This document shows, piece by piece, positions 4,859 through 5,371 of a DNA stretch of 5,371 nucleotides. The stretch comes from JBHJOF01 sp050330055 (GTDB lineage: Bacteria; Pseudomonadota; Alphaproteobacteria; Kiloniellales; JAKSDN01): positions 1 through 5,371 of the forward strand of contig JBHJOF010000218.1 in the NCBI GenBank assembly GCA_050330055.1, read 5' to 3'. A program made the translations under genes and the position numbers. The number at the start of each line of letters is the position of its first letter. Within the stretch, counting starts at the first letter, position 1. The notes beneath the pieces were generated by a model. It was not told where the DNA came from and made no database searches. It worked only from the letters and a program-made list of their open reading frames with translations.

Positions 4859-5371
4859 CTAAGCGGCGCGCACCTTGGCGAGGAAGGCCTCGACCTGGTC
4901 CGACAGCGCCTGCGCCTGGCGCGACAGGTCGTTGGAGGCCTGCAGCATGTGCGAGGCCGACTGACCGGTCTCGTCGGCGGCGTGGGTGACCTCGGTGATG
5001 TTCGAGGAGACCTCCTGGGTGCCGGTCGAGGCCTCCTGCACGTTGCGCGCGATCTCCTGCGTCGCCGAGCCCTGCTCCTCGACCGCGGCGGCGATGCCGG
5101 CCGAGATCTCGTTGATCTCGGTTACGGTCGTGGCGATCGCCCGGATCGCCTCGGCGGCGCCGGTCGTGGCAGCCTGGATGCCGCTGATCTGCTGCGAGAT
5201 CTCCTCGGTCGCCTTGCCGGTCTGGGTCGCCAGCGACTTGACCTCCGAGGCGACCACGGCGAAGCCCTTGCCGGCTTCGCCGGCACGGGCGGCCTCGATC
5301 GTGGCATTGAGCGCCAGGAGGTTGGTCTGCTCGGCGATGTCCTGGATCAGATTGACCACCTCGCCGATCTT
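4859..5371 (-). CDS. Methyl-accepting chemotaxis protein, C-terminal 170 residues only (N-terminus beyond window)
   Basis: The open frame runs from the right edge (K-I-G-E-V-V) to TAG at 4859-4861. It contains the hairpin tip of the MA signalling domain (I-A-E-Q-T-N-L-L-A-L-N-A-T-I-E-A-A-R) and the whole descending helix, including a methylation-type site A-A-A-V-E-E-Q-G-S-A. It ends V-E-A-F-L-A-K-V-R-A-A, identical to the neighbouring receptor and also lacking a CheR-tethering pentapeptide. Against the last 170 residues of that neighbour I count 149 identities and no gaps; the first 80 residues are all identical. The protein should sit in the same chemoreceptor arrays and contact the same CheA/CheW. 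Its sensor domain, membrane topology and start cannot be seen. An internal GTG at 5359 is not a start, because the signalling domain is clearly continuous upstream. Confidence 0.95.
   Translation of the reverse strand, partial: KIGEVVNLIQDIAEQTNLLALNATIEAARAGEAGKGFAVVASEVKSLATQTGKATEEISQQISGIQAATTGAAEAIRAIATTVTEINEISAGIAAAVEEQGSATQEIARNVQEASTGTQEVSSNITEVTHAADETGQSASHMLQASNDLSRQAQALSDQVEAFLAKVRAA

Overview
The window is GC-rich, and every credible gene lies on the minus strand, so transcription runs from high to low coordinates. The GC content, the GC-ending codons, and the protein types (a TetR/COQ9-like regulator, a DUF924 protein, chemoreceptors ending in V-E-A-F-L-A-K-V-R-A-A) suggest a motile, free-living alphaproteobacterium, perhaps near Rhodospirillales. 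That placement is an inference from protein style; there is no rRNA here to confirm it. I see no tRNA, rRNA, CRISPR array, insertion sequence or integrase.

Layout in transcription order. The right edge (4859-5371) holds the C-terminal 170 residues of one methyl-accepting chemotaxis protein. A 169-bp, locally AT-rich gap follows with a candidate promoter and two short palindromes. Next comes a complete second chemoreceptor (2938-4689). Its periplasmic domain looks like the Tll0287-like (DUF3365) domain and carries one CxxCH c-type heme motif, so it is probably a heme-based redox or gas receptor. The two receptors align without gaps over 170 residues and share an 80-bp block of perfect DNA identity.

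After a 138-bp gap, which holds three perfect copies of a 12-bp tandem repeat, comes a run of four genes: a TetR/COQ9-like regulator with an arginine-rich tail (2101-2799), a DUF924 protein (1514-2074), a small exported two-cysteine protein of unknown function (1072-1422), and an endonuclease/exonuclease/phosphatase-fold protein cut by the left edge (1-1025). The gaps in this run are 26, 91 and 46 bp. The regulator and DUF924 genes are very likely cotranscribed; the other two may be.

Functionally the right half is sensory: paired receptors with near-identical signalling tips should feed the same CheA/CheW array, while the heme receptor's sensor domain sets its input. The left half is a housekeeping or regulatory cluster with no clear shared pathway. 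The most notable items are the heme chemoreceptor, the homogenised receptor pair, the 12-bp repeat next to the regulator's putative promoter, and the replacement of the usual catalytic-loop Asp by Phe in the phosphatase-fold protein.
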